In this document: piece by piece, positions 17,221 through 26,774 of the stretch | How positions within the stretch are numbered: position 1 is the first letter of the stretch | Layout: every line of letters starts with the position of its first letter | Source: an uncultured Flavobacteriaceae bacterium | Lineage (GTDB): Bacteria > Bacteroidota > Bacteroidia > Flavobacteriales > Flavobacteriaceae | Assembly: GCA_947500435.1 (NCBI GenBank) | Contig: CANMRV010000001.1 | Location: 124,001 to 188,000 of the forward strand | Direction: 5' to 3' | Length of the DNA: 64,000 nucleotides | The notes under the pieces: generated by a model | Told to the model about the DNA's origin: nothing | Database searches by the model: none | The model's input: only the letters and a program-made list of their open reading frames with translations | Position numbers and translations under genes: made by a program

Positions 17221-18906
17221 TTAGGCGAGTACTAGGCAAGTGTTTCGGTATTCTGAGGGAGTTGTTCCCGTATGCTTTTTAAAAGCGGAATAAAATGCCG
17301 ATTTAGAATTGAAACCAGCTTCTAAACCAATAGCAAGAATAGTGTACTTTTCGAAGTGATTATCAGTGAGCTTTTCTTCGGCATCTTTAACGCGGTATTG
17401 GTTGATGAAATCGGAAAAGTTGTAGTTACTTATGGCATTGACCAGCTGGGATAGATAGGTGATACTAATATTCAGTTTTTCAGCTGCAGTATGAAGGCTC
17501 AACTCGGGATTTCTATAGATTTTATCTTCTTCAAGAAGACGGCATAATTCTTTAAAGTAAGCATTGTCATTGGTTAATGTACTTATCGTCTTTTTAGAAA
17601 CCTGTTGAAGCTTGGTCGCTGTTAATCTAGCGATAAGCTGAAAAAGAAAAATATGGCGTTCTTGAAAGAAGTTTTTGGATGAGTGTTCGGAATCTAGCAC
17701 CCCAAAAATTTGGTCTTCATAAACAATAGGCACTGCCAATTCTGATTGACGAGGCAGGTCATCCTCAATATATCGGCAATCTTTAGTTAGGTCCTTGACT
17801 AGTTCAAAGCTTCTAGTTTGGGCTACTGTGCCCACAATCCCTTTCCCTACGGGAATTATAATAGGGCTGAGTATTTTCCGTTTTCCTTGCTGTTTATTTC
17901 CATAAGCGGCTTTTTGAATCAGCGTTTTTCTTTCAAAATCCAGGATATAGATGACGCAATCTTCAAGGTTTAACTTTGATATGCAATTTCCGACTACATC
18001 CCATAGAATTTCTTGAGTGTTGGTTTTATCAAACAACGAGGTAGCAAAATAGCTCAGAATAGTGGTGGTTTCGAACTGACTTCCTTCCATATAGTCCAAT
18101 TCATTTTGCGTGAAAATTGATTCCAGTCCTTGTAAGTGAAATTTTTGTGCTACTGTTTTTAATGAAGCTTTTTCAAGGTTTTGTACGTCTGTGACTTTCC
18201 TGAGATGCTTAGTTCCCAAGAAGCAAAAAAAATAGTAAAAAGCGATGAACAAAATCCAAATTGGATAGTAGGCGGAGTGCCCAGGATAGCTACTTTCTAT
18301 TTTTAGAAAGAAAATAGTACATACCCATAACGAACATAAAATCACTAATAGGGTATATATGCCCTTAAGCCAAACAGTTTTTTTTATAACTATTCGATAC
18401 GGAAGATTTCCGAAACTCCTTTCGTAATTCTGAATTGTTCTGTAATTCCATATTCCTAATAAAAGCGAAAAACTAACTGCTAGGTTTTCGTCTATTTCAT
18501 TGCCGATAAAAGCGACTATCTGCTTTGATAGGAAAGCATAATCTAGAAGAATATTGACTTTGAAAAAGGTATAAAGCAGAAAAAAAGAGACAAAAGGAAT
18601 CAATAGAGGTAAACGATATTTTTTAAAAATATCCATTCGTCCTAAATAGGAAAATGTAAATGCGGTAAACAGAACTGGGCTAAGAAATTGAAAGGGAACA
18701 AATAGTAGTAACAACCAAGGATGGCTATTTGTTAATCCAACATCAATTAGAATTACCTGAATGATAACCAAATTGGCTAGGATAGTAAACCATCTCAAAT
18801 ACACCATTGTACGATTATACTCGAAACTTACCAGTTTTAAAACGGAAATCAGAATGATTAAAGAGGAGGAAGCTAAAATCAGAATATTGAAAAAATTCCA
18901 GCTCAT
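17221..18906 (-). CDS. AraC-family regulator with membrane N-terminus and GAF domain
   Basis: 561 residues in three parts. Residues 1-230 hold about seven hydrophobic helices. Residues about 290-410 form a GAF-like domain (the segment PVGKGIVGTVAQTRSFELVKD and LAVPIVYEDQIFGVLD is characteristic). The last 100 residues are an AraC DNA-binding domain (LNISITYLSQLVNAISNYNFSDF and IGLEAGFNSKSAFYSAFKKHTG). It probably senses through membrane and GAF parts and binds DNA directly without a kinase. The combination is less usual than the plain membrane-AraC type. Targets are unknown; the neighbours are the collagen-like lipoprotein and, divergently, rimK. Confidence 0.88.
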   Translation of the reverse strand: MSWNFFNILILASSSLIILISVLKLVSFEYNRTMVYLRWFTILANLVIIQVILIDVGLTNSHPWLLLLFVPFQFLSPVLFTAFTFSYLGRMDIFKKYRLPLLIPFVSFFLLYTFFKVNILLDYAFLSKQIVAFIGNEIDENLAVSFSLLLGIWNYRTIQNYERSFGNLPYRIVIKKTVWLKGIYTLLVILCSLWVCTIFFLKIESSYPGHSAYYPIWILFIAFYYFFCFLGTKHLRKVTDVQNLEKASLKTVAQKFHLQGLESIFTQNELDYMEGSQFETTTILSYFATSLFDKTNTQEILWDVVGNCISKLNLEDCVIYILDFERKTLIQKAAYGNKQQGKRKILSPIIIPVGKGIVGTVAQTRSFELVKDLTKDCRYIEDDLPRQSELAVPIVYEDQIFGVLDSEHSSKNFFQERHIFLFQLIARLTATKLQQVSKKTISTLTNDNAYFKELCRLLEEDKIYRNPELSLHTAAEKLNISITYLSQLVNAISNYNFSDFINQYRVKDAEEKLTDNHFEKYTILAIGLEAGFNSKSAFYSAFKKHTGTTPSEYRNTCLVLA

Positions 18907-19210
18907 GAGATATGATTATTTATCGTTTTTTCCTGATATCAAAATTAAGAGGGAGGACTTTTGAATTGTACATCATATGTAACAATCTATGCAAGAAACG
19001 TAACGATAATTATTTATCAATTTTGAATATAAAAATCTGATTATTAGGATATTATGTATGAAAAGAATGAATTGTTGTATGTCTCGATTAATTTCCTGTA
19101 CAAACGGAAAAAATCAATGTCTAAGGTCAATTTCTTTATGACGAATCTTAGTTATACCATTTTTTGACCGATATTTAAGATCGAATTCAACAGCCAAGCG
19201 AACACTAACC
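18907..19210. other. Intergenic region between divergent AraC-GAF and rimK
   Basis: 304 bp, very AT-rich, presumably holding both divergent promoters. A 37-codon frame at 19054-19167 (plus strand) is open but I see no support for it as a gene. No dyad of note was found. Confidence 0.5.
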
Positions 19211-20101
19211 ATGAATATTGGACTTTTATCTGTCAGTATGAACGTCTATTCTACCAAAAGAATAGCCGAAGAGGCCGAAAAACTCGGTCATTATATTGAA
19301 CGTATCGACCATACGAAGTGTTCCGTTAAGTTGGGAAAGGGAAAACCACAGATTTACTTGGGAGAGGAGGAGATTACTAATGAGTTTGATGCGATTATCC
19401 CTAGAATTGGGGCTAAAGTTTCTCGGCACGGAGCGGCCATTGTCAAGCAGTTCGAGATGAATGGCATATTCAGTACTGCTCGTTCTTTGAGCATCCTCAG
19501 GGCTAGAAACAAGGTGCGAACCCTTCAGATAATGGCGCGCAAAGGAATTCCAATTCCTGAGACACTTTTTTCTATCAATCCAGATAATATTAAGGAGCAG
19601 ATAGAGATACTCGGTGGAGCTCCTGTAATCATAAAACTTCAAGAAGGCACACAAGGATTAGGTGTAATTCTGGCCGAGACCAAGAAATCAGCAAAATCCA
19701 TAATTGACACATTTTATAAGATGGATACTAGCATTCTTATTCAAAAATATGTTGAAGAAAGTAATGGCGAGGACATCCGTATTTTTGTTGTTGGCAATAA
19801 GATAGTCGCTAGCATGAAGCGCACTAGTGAAGTGGGAGAGTTTCGTTCGAATGTCCATAGAGGTGGTGCAGCCGAGAAGGTTAAGATATCCGCAAAAGAA
19901 CAGTTTATAGCCTTAAATGCAACCAAACATATCGGTCTAGGTGTTGCAGGGGTTGATTTGATTCGGTCAAAAAAAGGACCCTTGTTGATTGAGGTAAATG
20001 CTTCCCCAGGTCTTCAAGGCATTGAAGCAGCAACCGGAGTCAATATTGCGAAGGAAATTATTTTATATGTAGAACGAAATGGACGTCGTAGAAGAAAATA
20101 A
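19211..20101 (+). CDS. rimK: RimK-family ATP-grasp glutamate ligase
   Basis: 296 residues, close in length to E. coli RimK (300). The ATP-grasp domain shows PVIIKLQEGTQGLGVILAE for nucleotide binding, EDIRIFVVG, and the metal-binding end LIEVNASPGLQGIEAATG. RimK adds glutamates to the C-terminus of ribosomal protein S6; relatives act on other amino-acid or cofactor substrates. Here it overlaps the next gene by 23 bp, and that gene codes for an aspartoacylase/succinylglutamate-desuccinylase-like enzyme. The pair therefore likely adds and removes, or processes, the same amide bond. Confidence 0.9.
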   Translation: MNIGLLSVSMNVYSTKRIAEEAEKLGHYIERIDHTKCSVKLGKGKPQIYLGEEEITNEFDAIIPRIGAKVSRHGAAIVKQFEMNGIFSTARSLSILRARNKVRTLQIMARKGIPIPETLFSINPDNIKEQIEILGGAPVIIKLQEGTQGLGVILAETKKSAKSIIDTFYKMDTSILIQKYVEESNGEDIRIFVVGNKIVASMKRTSEVGEFRSNVHRGGAAEKVKISAKEQFIALNATKHIGLGVAGVDLIRSKKGPLLIEVNASPGLQGIEAATGVNIAKEIILYVERNGRRRRK

Positions 20102-21047
20102 AGATATTGTGGTTGGAGGCCAAACGGTTTCTCCGGGAGAGGACAAACTCCTTAAAATCAGTATTGATAGATTACCAACAGGTACATTGATTGATATTCC
20201 TGTCTATGTTTTTAACGCAAAAAAACCAGGCCCGACCATTCTTGTTCAAGCTGGTTTACATGGTGATGAAATCAACGGTATTGAGATTGTAAGGCGTATG
20301 TTGGCGGAGAAGCGTTTTAAAGTCAAGAAAGGTGCTGTTATCGCCGTACCGATTCTGAATATCTTTGGATTTATTCACTTTTCAAGGGACGTTCCTGATG
20401 GGAAAGATGTAAATAGAAGCTTTCCAGGAACTAAATCAGGCTCGATGGCTAGCAGGATGGCGTATCACTACGTCACTGAAATCATGCACCAAATAGACTT
20501 CGGTATTGATTTACACACTGGAGGAGGGCAAAAACATAATTTCCCACAAATACGTTATACGGAAGAGCATGAGGGAAGTGCAAAACTTGCTGAAATCTTC
20601 AATGCTCCGATTTCCTTCCCTTCAAAATTGATCAAAGGCTCTTTTCGAAATGCAGCCTTTAGGATGAATAAGCCAACAGTTGTGTTTGAAGCTGGTGAAA
20701 GCATGCGCTTCGATGATTATGCCATTATTGAAGGAATGCAGGGTATTTCGAATGTTTTAGAACACTTCGGAATGATTGCCAATATAGAACCCAAGTATGT
20801 AGAGCGAAACAGAACGATTCATTTAAAAGGAAGGAGATGGTTGCGGGCTCCTACAGCTGGAATGTTCATTCCAAAGATTACCAATGGTAGTGAGATTAAA
20901 AAAGGACAAATTCTAGGAATTATTACCGATACTTTTGCCAAACGAACCAAGCAAATCAAGGCTCCGTTTGATGGATATGTTTGTTGTGTCAATCACCAGG
21001 CGGTAGTCAATCAAGGTGAAGCTCTTTTTCATGTGGGAATGACCTAA
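20079..21047 (+). CDS. Succinylglutamate desuccinylase/aspartoacylase family protein
   Basis: 322 residues of the zinc-dependent M14-like amidohydrolase family. The metal site is visible as GLHGDEINGIE (His and Glu) and GIDLHTGGG (second His), and the catalytic Glu probably is in VFEAGESMR. The C-terminal 80 residues form a beta-rich lid with LRAPTAGMF and KAPFDGYV. It cleaves an N-acyl or amide bond of an amino-acid derivative. The start at 20079 lies inside rimK (23-bp overlap), so the two are co-translated. A weak hairpin ACCGA/TCGGT (about 21090-21110) follows. Confidence 0.88.
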   Translation: MDVVEENKDIVVGGQTVSPGEDKLLKISIDRLPTGTLIDIPVYVFNAKKPGPTILVQAGLHGDEINGIEIVRRMLAEKRFKVKKGAVIAVPILNIFGFIHFSRDVPDGKDVNRSFPGTKSGSMASRMAYHYVTEIMHQIDFGIDLHTGGGQKHNFPQIRYTEEHEGSAKLAEIFNAPISFPSKLIKGSFRNAAFRMNKPTVVFEAGESMRFDDYAIIEGMQGISNVLEHFGMIANIEPKYVERNRTIHLKGRRWLRAPTAGMFIPKITNGSEIKKGQILGIITDTFAKRTKQIKAPFDGYVCCVNHQAVVNQGEALFHVGMT

Positions 21048-21283
21048 TTTTAACATGAAATCCGACGTATGACATGCTCTTGAAACCGACTCATCGGTTT
21101 GTATTCAATTGCTTTTTATCGATGAGACACCATTTTTCCACCGTTTTATCGATGTTTTGATAACTGAAATCTGATTTCTTAATTAAAAGCCACTCTTTTA
21201 AGAAAGTAAAACCAACTGCTTGGTCGGTATGCCTACTTGACGGGTTTTGTTTTTGAGAATCAATTAATTACATAAGAACTATG

Positions 21284-21709
21284 CTAAACAAATGCTTTTG
21301 CAGAGGCTATTTTCTCCATACTCCATTGAATAGCTTCTTCCAAATCTGTAAACTTTCGAATGGAGTTGCGAAAGAACAATCTTTCCAGATAAAGACTAAC
21401 TACATTTCCTTTGGTATACCCAACCACCGAGTAGAAATTAAGTTGATGCCTGTTTTTGTAAAACTTAATCCAATCGGTAGGAACAACATAATAGTTGTTG
21501 ATACGATTTGATATGTATGCGATTTGAGCATCTTCGCCCAAAACTTCATGAGCAGCCTTAATAGCCTTTTGGGCCATGTTCCAATTGAAAATCACTCCAT
21601 TTTTCATTTCTGAAATGACTAGGCCATCAAAGAAGTAAAAAACGCCAAATTCGAATTCACGAACTTGCCGTATATTTTTGAAGAAGTCAATGTTTTTGAC
21701 ACTTTTCAT
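21284..21709 (-). CDS. Conserved flavobacterial-type protein of unknown function
   Basis: About 141 residues from ATG 21709; an ATG ten codons upstream lies in a less coding-like stretch. There is no signal peptide or membrane segment. The sequence is soluble, with many aromatic residues (FFDGLVISEMKNG, VVPTDWIKFYKN, FTDLEEAIQWS). The pattern of a beta strand, a helix that ends EAIQWS, and a length near 130 suggests a SpoIIAA/STAS-like fold, but this is a guess. It is single-gene, between rimK-aspartoacylase and thuA. Confidence 0.7.
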   Translation of the reverse strand: MKSVKNIDFFKNIRQVREFEFGVFYFFDGLVISEMKNGVIFNWNMAQKAIKAAHEVLGEDAQIAYISNRINNYYVVPTDWIKFYKNRHQLNFYSVVGYTKGNVVSLYLERLFFRNSIRKFTDLEEAIQWSMEKIASAKAFV

Positions 21710-21774
21710 TATCAAAAAGTAGTGTTTTGTGGGGTGCAAATATATAAATAGTTCGATTCAACTCGTAAAACGGA

Positions 21775-22749
21775 CTACTTTTTCATGCTTTTTCGGGGGC
21801 TGGAGCTTACTTCAGTAGGAAAATCTTCAGGTATTTCTTGGGTAACAGTACCCGTTGCCGCCCATTCTGTTCCACGTAACATGCTGGTAATAAACCCAAT
21901 ACATTCAACGGAGTAGTCCGCATGCCCCATTATATTGTGGAAAACACGTCCTTTTCCATAAGATAAGGTCATTAAGGCAGGTTCATGACGTCCTGTGCCT
22001 TTATTGTTAGGGTCAGCATATGCGGTGGCTAAAATCTCCATGTTTTCAGCTGGGCCGCGCAAACTATTATACAGTTCATCTTTGGTATGCATCCAAATTT
22101 CGGGCATACCTTTGGTAATCGGGTGCTCAGCATTTCGAATTTTTACTTGATATTCGCTTTGTGGGCCATGCGCACCACCATTTCCCGGAGAATCATCACG
22201 AATAAGTTCACCCGCATCATTGTAATACACATAGGGACCGTCCTTTTCGGAACGGTCACCCCAACCGCCCAATCCAATCATTTTATTATAGGCTTCCCAT
22301 TTAGGAAAGGAGTTATCCGCAGCATGAAAAACTACCAATCCACCACCATTTTCCATATAAGTTTCAAGTGCTTTTTGGGTGGCGATGGGCCAATCGGCGG
22401 CATTCCATCCAAAATTAGAGATAACTACATTGTATTTCGAGAAGGCTGGGTTGAAATCAGGATCAGCAGTAGGTTTGTCCATTGCTATTGTTGCTGGCAG
22501 GCCCTCAACGGGAAATTCTGCTATGTATTCCTCTCCTTTCCAAGTATAGCCTGAACGTACTACACTAACTGAAAATAAATCAGTTTCTTCCAAATAACCT
22601 TTGAGCATTACCGTGATTTTTGGCCATTGTTCATGATTATTTTGGCCATCTACTATGAGGACTTTTATTTTTTGGTTTTCCTGTGCTCTAACTTCATTGG
22701 CAACTACGGAAAAAAAGATGATAAGGAGGACAAATGACAAGCGTTTCAT
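21775..22749 (-). CDS. ThuA-domain secreted protein (trehalose-utilisation type)
   Basis: 324 residues with a signal peptide ending near VRAQ. The ThuA domain, a class I glutamine-amidotransferase-like fold, fills most of the protein (IKVLIVDGQNNHEQWPK, GGGLVVFHAADNSF, GRVFHNIMGHADYS). ThuA-type proteins occur in sugar-oxidation and polysaccharide clusters; the reaction here is unknown. It is the last of three genes read together (BNR protein, GyrI-like protein, ThuA). Confidence 0.87.
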   Translation of the reverse strand: MKRLSFVLLIIFFSVVANEVRAQENQKIKVLIVDGQNNHEQWPKITVMLKGYLEETDLFSVSVVRSGYTWKGEEYIAEFPVEGLPATIAMDKPTADPDFNPAFSKYNVVISNFGWNAADWPIATQKALETYMENGGGLVVFHAADNSFPKWEAYNKMIGLGGWGDRSEKDGPYVYYNDAGELIRDDSPGNGGAHGPQSEYQVKIRNAEHPITKGMPEIWMHTKDELYNSLRGPAENMEILATAYADPNNKGTGRHEPALMTLSYGKGRVFHNIMGHADYSVECIGFITSMLRGTEWAATGTVTQEIPEDFPTEVSSSPRKSMKK

Positions 22750-22799
22750 GGAATATTGTTTTGAATTTTAAATGTAGTGTTTACCTTAGATATTAACAA

Positions 22800-23291
22800 C
22801 TAAGCCTTTTCACGTATAGGAATCCATACTTCTTCTTCAGAGCTTGGACTGTTATTTTTATACTTCTCTCCCAGTAATTCAAAGTGAGGTCTGTTATCTA
22901 GCTTATAATGAGATTTTGGCAACCAAGTATTAAAAATGAACTGAAAGGTTTTCGGAAATTCACTTACTGCACCTTTATGAACGAAAACGGCGTAAAGGCC
23001 AGATTCAATAGTAAAAGGCAAAAAATCATTTGGTATTAAGTCATGATTTTCCACTTCAATAGCAGCCCATTTGGTGAATTCGGTATTCGGGTTGAAGTTT
23101 TCGAAGTAAAGCAATTTATCATAAACCTGAATCGAATATAAATCTGTACTGACTGTACTTTTGACTACATCCCTGTCTAACATAAAACTTCGCCATAATT
23201 GATGGGTTCTATTATTGGCCAAGGACATTCGCAGCGATTTACCAACTAAGGTTTTCCGGGGTAATTCTTCAATTCTTGCTTCCAATCTCAC
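22800..23291 (-). CDS. GyrI-like small-molecule binding protein
   Basis: 163 residues. The sequence fits a stand-alone GyrI/AraC effector-binding domain: the start (MRLEARIEELPRKTLVGKSL) and the pattern GLYAVFVHKGAVSEF-PKTFQFIFNTWLPKS are typical. Such proteins bind hydrophobic small molecules, and some hydrolyse them. Its ATG overlaps the stop of the preceding BNR gene by four bases (ATGA), so it is translationally coupled to a secreted beta-propeller. The biological link between them is unclear. Confidence 0.85.
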   Translation of the reverse strand: MRLEARIEELPRKTLVGKSLRMSLANNRTHQLWRSFMLDRDVVKSTVSTDLYSIQVYDKLLYFENFNPNTEFTKWAAIEVENHDLIPNDFLPFTIESGLYAVFVHKGAVSEFPKTFQFIFNTWLPKSHYKLDNRPHFELLGEKYKNNSPSSEEEVWIPIREKA

Positions 23292-26137
23292 TCGATTTCA
23301 AATTCAGTTTTTTCCTTTGCTCCACCGCTACCAATTTCAACATAGTAATTCCCCTTTGGTAAATATGTTTTTCCATTTTTAGCTTCTTTGAGCTCTGTTT
23401 TATGCTTTTTAATGTAGTTTGATTTACCTGCTTTTGAAAAGGCCATATCATAGGAAAGTATGTTTAACCCTTTTGAGGCATCAATTTGAGTTTTGCTCAC
23501 TACGATACCATCTTCAGTTTTGATTTGAGCATAGATAGCACCGGGTTTTCCACAATAAAACGTTACATCCAATCCAGGTGTTTGTGGTTTTCTCCAGCTA
23601 CTAAATGAATTGCCCCAGCGAGAAGAATGCTTAATGTTTTCTACTTTATAGACATATAAATCTTTGCTCATAATTTCAGGGGTCATTTGCTGTAAAGTTG
23701 AAATATCAGCTTTGTAAATACTTCTACCGTGCGTGCCTACTAATAGATGTTTGGCTTCAGGTTGAATTACCAAATCGTGAACGGCAACATTGGGCATTCC
23801 GTTTTGGAAGGCTTCCCACGTTTGGCCCCGGTTGAAAGAGGCGTAAAGACCATTATCCGTTCCCACGAACAAAAGATTTTCATTTTCAGGATCTTCCAAA
23901 ATAACATTAACTGCTGAGGTTGGAATATTAGATGAAATACTCTTCCAAGTTTTCCCATAATCTTCGCTCAGGTAGACATACGGGGTAAAATCATCCCAGC
24001 GATACCCATTCAAAGCAGCATAAACACGTTCTTTTTTATGTCTTGAGGCAACAACACGACTCACCCACATATCCTTAGGAAATGAACTTGAAATGTTCGC
24101 CCAGCTTCCGCCACCATTTTGGGTTACCTGTACTAAACCATCATCACTTCCGGTATAAATCAATCCGAATTTAAAGGGAGATTCGAAGATTGTAGTTAGC
24201 GTTCCATAGGCAACGTTTCCCTTTTTGCCTCCTTGCGTTAAATCACCCGAAATTGTTTCCCAGTCATCACCCTGGTTTAGAGAACGATGTAATTTATTTC
24301 CCCCCAAGTACAAAATATCCTGATTGTGAGGGGACAATAAAATCGGAGTTTGCCAATTGAAGCGATAAGGCGCTTCACCCAGTTCATGCTTGGGTTGTAT
24401 ATACTTTCGAGCCTTACTTTCTTTGTTGATTCGGAAGTAATTGCCGAATTGAAACCCAGTATAAACTATATTATGATTTCGGCTATCTATTTGAATTTGC
24501 ATGCCATCACCACCCATAATCGACTCCCAAGGATTTTGTCCAGTTTGATGCCAGCGACTATTTGTTGCAGCATTATGAGGACCCATCCAAACCCCGTTAT
24601 CTTGAAGCCCTCCATAAACATGATACGGTTCTTGATTATCAACATTAATGGCATAAAATTGCCCTACTGAAGTCGAATTTAACTTCGTCCAATTTGCACC
24701 ATCATCATAGGTCATGTTAAGTCCACCATCATTCCCGTTTAATAAATGGCCAGGCTTTTTCGGATTCACCCAAAGTGCTTGATGGTCAGAGTGTACATTA
24801 TCACCATTTATAGAAGTATAGGTTTTTCCACCATCCTCAGATTTAATAATTGGCACACCCTCTAAATAGATTTTATTGACATCAGAGGCATCCACACGAA
24901 TTTCTCCAAAGTAATAGCCATAGCTATAGTAGAGGTCATCTATATAATTTTCGTTCATTTTTCCCCAAGTCTCACCGCTATTCGTACTGCGGTATACTTC
25001 AGCACCAACGACTGGGGTATCGAACAAAGCGGAATTTGCATTCTCAAGATATTTTGCCAAATCGGCAGGCTTTAAAGAGCCGCCTCGGACCATTTGCTTT
25101 ACATTTTCAGCACGATACTTCTCTTGGAAATTGTTCGTTTTAAGATAGGTATTGAGCTGTTTGTCCTCCAGTTTAAGAAAATCTGCGGAAGACATGGTTT
25201 TAAAATCATCTTTGGTCAGTCCTTCGGATTTCTTCTCTTTTTCTTTGGATTTCTTGCGTCTGAATTGGCTGTCATGCACAGCATAAACCGTATTGTCATC
25301 AAAAACGGCCAACCCTATTCTCCCAACACCTTCACCAGTTGGAAAGCCGCTTTCAACAGTAGAGACCTTATTCCAAGTAGAACCGCCATCGATACTTTTA
25401 TAAATGCCAGACGCATTTCCGCTGCCGACAAAATCCCAAGCTTTACGGTCTTTTTGCCAAGCTGCAGCATACATGATATTGAAATTCGTTGGTGAATGCG
25501 CTACATCGATAATTCCTGTTTCATTATTTACAAAGAGTGTTTTTTGCCATGTTTTTCCTCCATCAATGGTCTTGTAAACGCCACGTTCTTCGTTGGGGGA
25601 ATACAAATGACCAGTGACACCAACTACCACTTCATCCGGATTTATAGGGTTTATGACAATGCGCCCGATATGATGTGAATCGGCCAAACCCATATTTTGC
25701 CATGTCTTTCCCATATCGGTTGATTTAAGAATTCCGATGCCGGCATAAGAAGAACGCGAAGAATTATTTTCTCCTGTGCCGACCCAAATCGTTCCATTTT
25801 TCCAATCGACGGCGATATCACCCACATTTTGAGTTTCAGAAGTATCTAAGACTGGGGTAAAAGAAGTTCCATTGTTATTGGTATACCACAATCCGCCTGA
25901 CGCATAGCCCACATAGAATTCTATGGGGTTGTCTGCATTAACATCTACATCAACTACACGACCACTCATAACAGTTGGACCAATGTTTTTTAAAGGAATG
26001 TTCTTTACCAGTGAGCTGACTTGCATTTGTTTTTTCTGCTGCAAGGCGGTTTCCACATTTTGAGCTTTAGTGGCCGAAATTTGTGCAAGACTTAGTGTTG
26101 AAAAAAGAAAAAATGAAGAGAGTAGCAGGTATCGCAT
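23288..26137 (-). CDS. Secreted BNR/VPS10-type beta-propeller protein
   Basis: About 949 residues from ATG 26137 (an ATG seven codons earlier is also possible), with a signal peptide ending SLAQ. The protein is built of sortilin/BNR-like repeats (S-x-D-x-G-x-T-W: STDMGKTWQ, TIDGGKTWQK, SIDGGSTWNK, TNSGETWGK, GNDGGLNMT, SEDYGKTWKS, FNRGQTWEA), probably forming two propellers, with a C-terminal beta-sandwich domain. A Lys-rich insert (KKSKEKEKKSE, about residue 300) interrupts the repeats. Such proteins are abundant in flavobacteria and usually annotated as glycosyl hydrolase; no catalytic residue is visible and I do not claim that activity. A similar protein lies at 27353-30514. Confidence 0.87.
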   Translation of the reverse strand: MRYLLLSSFFLFSTLSLAQISATKAQNVETALQQKKQMQVSSLVKNIPLKNIGPTVMSGRVVDVDVNADNPIEFYVGYASGGLWYTNNNGTSFTPVLDTSETQNVGDIAVDWKNGTIWVGTGENNSSRSSYAGIGILKSTDMGKTWQNMGLADSHHIGRIVINPINPDEVVVGVTGHLYSPNEERGVYKTIDGGKTWQKTLFVNNETGIIDVAHSPTNFNIMYAAAWQKDRKAWDFVGSGNASGIYKSIDGGSTWNKVSTVESGFPTGEGVGRIGLAVFDDNTVYAVHDSQFRRKKSKEKEKKSEGLTKDDFKTMSSADFLKLEDKQLNTYLKTNNFQEKYRAENVKQMVRGGSLKPADLAKYLENANSALFDTPVVGAEVYRSTNSGETWGKMNENYIDDLYYSYGYYFGEIRVDASDVNKIYLEGVPIIKSEDGGKTYTSINGDNVHSDHQALWVNPKKPGHLLNGNDGGLNMTYDDGANWTKLNSTSVGQFYAINVDNQEPYHVYGGLQDNGVWMGPHNAATNSRWHQTGQNPWESIMGGDGMQIQIDSRNHNIVYTGFQFGNYFRINKESKARKYIQPKHELGEAPYRFNWQTPILLSPHNQDILYLGGNKLHRSLNQGDDWETISGDLTQGGKKGNVAYGTLTTIFESPFKFGLIYTGSDDGLVQVTQNGGGSWANISSSFPKDMWVSRVVASRHKKERVYAALNGYRWDDFTPYVYLSEDYGKTWKSISSNIPTSAVNVILEDPENENLLFVGTDNGLYASFNRGQTWEAFQNGMPNVAVHDLVIQPEAKHLLVGTHGRSIYKADISTLQQMTPEIMSKDLYVYKVENIKHSSRWGNSFSSWRKPQTPGLDVTFYCGKPGAIYAQIKTEDGIVVSKTQIDASKGLNILSYDMAFSKAGKSNYIKKHKTELKEAKNGKTYLPKGNYYVEIGSGGAKEKTEFEIE

Positions 26138-26345
26138 AGTGTTCAAGGAATTAGTCAAGGGAAAGTTAGTGAAACTTGCTAAGAAACCTTTAGTTAAGGG
26201 GAATTTAAGAGTGACTGTTATTTTATGAAGTCAATAATCGAGTATTGAAATATCTTGAAAATTGATAATTAAAACACAACAAAATTGCAATTCTCCTTAA
26301 TATTTTGTTAATTTATTGATATATAATCAACTAAACTAATTTAAA

Positions 26346-26669
26346 ATGGAAGAGTATTTACCGTTAATCATTCAATTGGTTACAGGTGCCGTTGGTGGCA
26401 ACGTAGCTGGAAAATTATTAAAGAACCTTTCCCTAGGGACTGTAGGAAACACAATTGCTGGCCTCGTTGGAGGTGGTGTTGGTGGTCAATTACTAGGTAT
26501 GCTAGGTCTAGGAGCTGGTGCAGCTACAGGAGCTGATATGTCTGGAGCAGCGGAAGCCGCTGGAGGCATGGACATGTCGAGCATTCTTGGAAGTGTTGCA
26601 GGAGGTGGTGTTGGTGGTGGCGTCATTATGGCCATTGTTGGAGCAATTAAAGGTGCAATGTCGAAGTAA
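26346..26669 (+). CDS. Small glycine-rich membrane protein
   Basis: 107 residues with two hydrophobic, glycine-zipper-like segments (GTVGNTIAGLVGGGVGGQLL and SVAGGGVGGGVIMAIVGAI) joined by an Ala/Met-rich stretch. No signal peptide is obvious. Proteins like this are common in Bacteroidota and have no known function. It is monocistronic, with an AT-rich promoter region upstream and a terminator at 26692-26726. Confidence 0.75.
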   Translation: MEEYLPLIIQLVTGAVGGNVAGKLLKNLSLGTVGNTIAGLVGGGVGGQLLGMLGLGAGAATGADMSGAAEAAGGMDMSSILGSVAGGGVGGGVIMAIVGAIKGAMSK

Positions 26670-26691
26670 AGAAATCAAACAAGTAATAATC

Positions 26692-26726
26692 AACCCGCCC
26701 AGTTTTTCGAAACGGGTGGGTTTTTT
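26692..26726 (+). terminator. Intrinsic terminator after the glycine-rich protein gene
   Basis: AACCCGCCC and GGGTGGGTT pair (one G-T pair) around a loop, followed by six T. Confidence 0.85.
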
Positions 26727-26774
26727 AGTGCCTTATAGGAATAACTATATTTGAAGCTTCTGAAATAGTAGGTT

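Noticed and set aside
19054..19167. A 37-codon frame upstream of rimK
   Set aside because: No start context, promoter or family support, and it lies in a shared promoter region.
26270..26290. ACACAACA before the glycine-rich gene as a fifth repeat-controlled promoter
   Set aside because: No second repeat 21 bp away, no TGCAkTTnATCGA box, and no -7 element at 28 nt.
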